DNA of 32,517 nt from Candidatus Poribacteria bacterium (GTDB taxonomy: Bacteria; Poribacteria; WGA-4E; GCA-2687025). The notes beneath the pieces were generated by a model. The model saw only the letters and a program-made list of their open reading frames with translations, had not been told where the DNA came from and did no database searches. The position numbers and the translations under genes are program-made. Below, in pieces: positions 32,403 to 32,517 of the stretch (positions are counted from its first letter, which is position 1; each line of letters opens with the position of its first letter). Location: positions 1-32,517 of the forward strand of contig VGLH01000039.1 of NCBI GenBank assembly GCA_016866785.1, written 5' to 3'.

Positions 32403-32517
32403 ACCAGTTACAATGAGAGTCGTCCTTGCTGAAGGAGACTCTCGATGCCGAGGAAACGGCGAGCAGCAGACGAGATCATACGGCTGCTTCGGGAGGCGGA
32501 GATCGAGCTTGGGTCGG
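32382..32517 (+). mobile_element. Left end of an IS3-like insertion sequence (runs off the window)
   Basis: A terminal sequence of the form T-G-C-T-C-C-C-G-A-A-A-A-G-T-G (about 32387-32401), resembling IS3-family ends, precedes a transposase OrfA start at 32445. The exact outer boundary is uncertain (32382-32387). The right end and target duplication lie outside the window. Confidence 0.6.
32445..32517 (+). CDS. IS3-family transposase OrfA, N-terminal fragment
   Basis: The first 24 codons read M-P-R-K-R-R-A-A-D-E-I-I-R-L-L-R-E-A-E-I-E-L-G-S. This matches the start of IS3-type OrfA helix-turn-helix proteins (P-E-E-I-I-x-x-L-R-E-A-E-V). AAGGAG lies 8-9 nt upstream. OrfA normally combines with OrfB, which holds the DDE catalytic core, by frameshifting. 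The rest lies beyond the window edge. Confidence 0.75.
   Translation, partial: MPRKRRAADEIIRLLREAEIELGS

Noticed and set aside
1-32517. CRISPR arrays, long repeats or rRNA genes
   Set aside because: No regularly spaced repeats and no rRNA-like sequence were seen on either strand.

Overview
The window is GC-rich bacterial chromosome. It carries an amino-acid biosynthesis core plus many accessory families: three phytanoyl-CoA-type dioxygenases, two Gfo/Idh/MocA oxidoreductases, two TIM-barrel sugar enzymes, a LamG protein, a VCBS/ASPIC-UnbV protein, a YCF48 propeller protein and a DUF6785-like membrane protein. From general knowledge this mix fits uncultured Poribacteria/Latescibacteria-like lineages. 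That placement is inference; no rRNA gene is present.

Layout. 1-4421 (minus strand) is a histidine operon read hisD, hisC, small membrane protein, LamG protein, hisB, hisH (cut by the window edge), with a good sigma70-type promoter in front of hisD. tRNA-Leu(CAA) lies on the plus strand at 4551-4639. 4670-8583 holds a Gfo/Idh/MocA oxidoreductase, an FAH-family hydrolase, a two-repeat protein of unknown function and a PhyH dioxygenase. 8621-17234 is a plus-strand run: an AAA-ATPase/TOPRIM protein, a mannonate-dehydratase-like enzyme, a 1137-residue TPR/VCBS/ASPIC-UnbV protein, a polytopic membrane protein and a thioesterase. 17231-19841 is a minus-strand cluster: a frameshifted TSUP permease, a Trm11-like RNA methylase and a sugar isomerase-like protein. 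20004-28105 is a plus-strand run: an 86-residue protein, a DUF2203 protein, a BioB-like radical SAM enzyme, a YCF48 protein, a class I aminotransferase, homoserine kinase and a degenerate P-type ATPase. 28373-31292 holds an oxidoreductase, a PhyH dioxygenase and a secreted glycoside-hydrolase-like protein. It converges on a third PhyH gene across a perfect 11-bp hairpin. The right edge enters an IS3-like element that may have cut a gene.

The most unusual items are these. The 929-residue protein keeps the P-type ATPase layout and phosphorylation Asp but has lost nearly every other catalytic motif. The BioB-like protein lacks three of the four classical auxiliary-cluster ligands. One polypeptide combines an OLD/PARIS-like ATPase with a TOPRIM-like domain and has a lower-GC segment. 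The his operon holds two non-histidine genes. Starts were adjusted by eye using Shine-Dalgarno (SD) spacing and gene overlaps; family names come from motif recognition without database searches.
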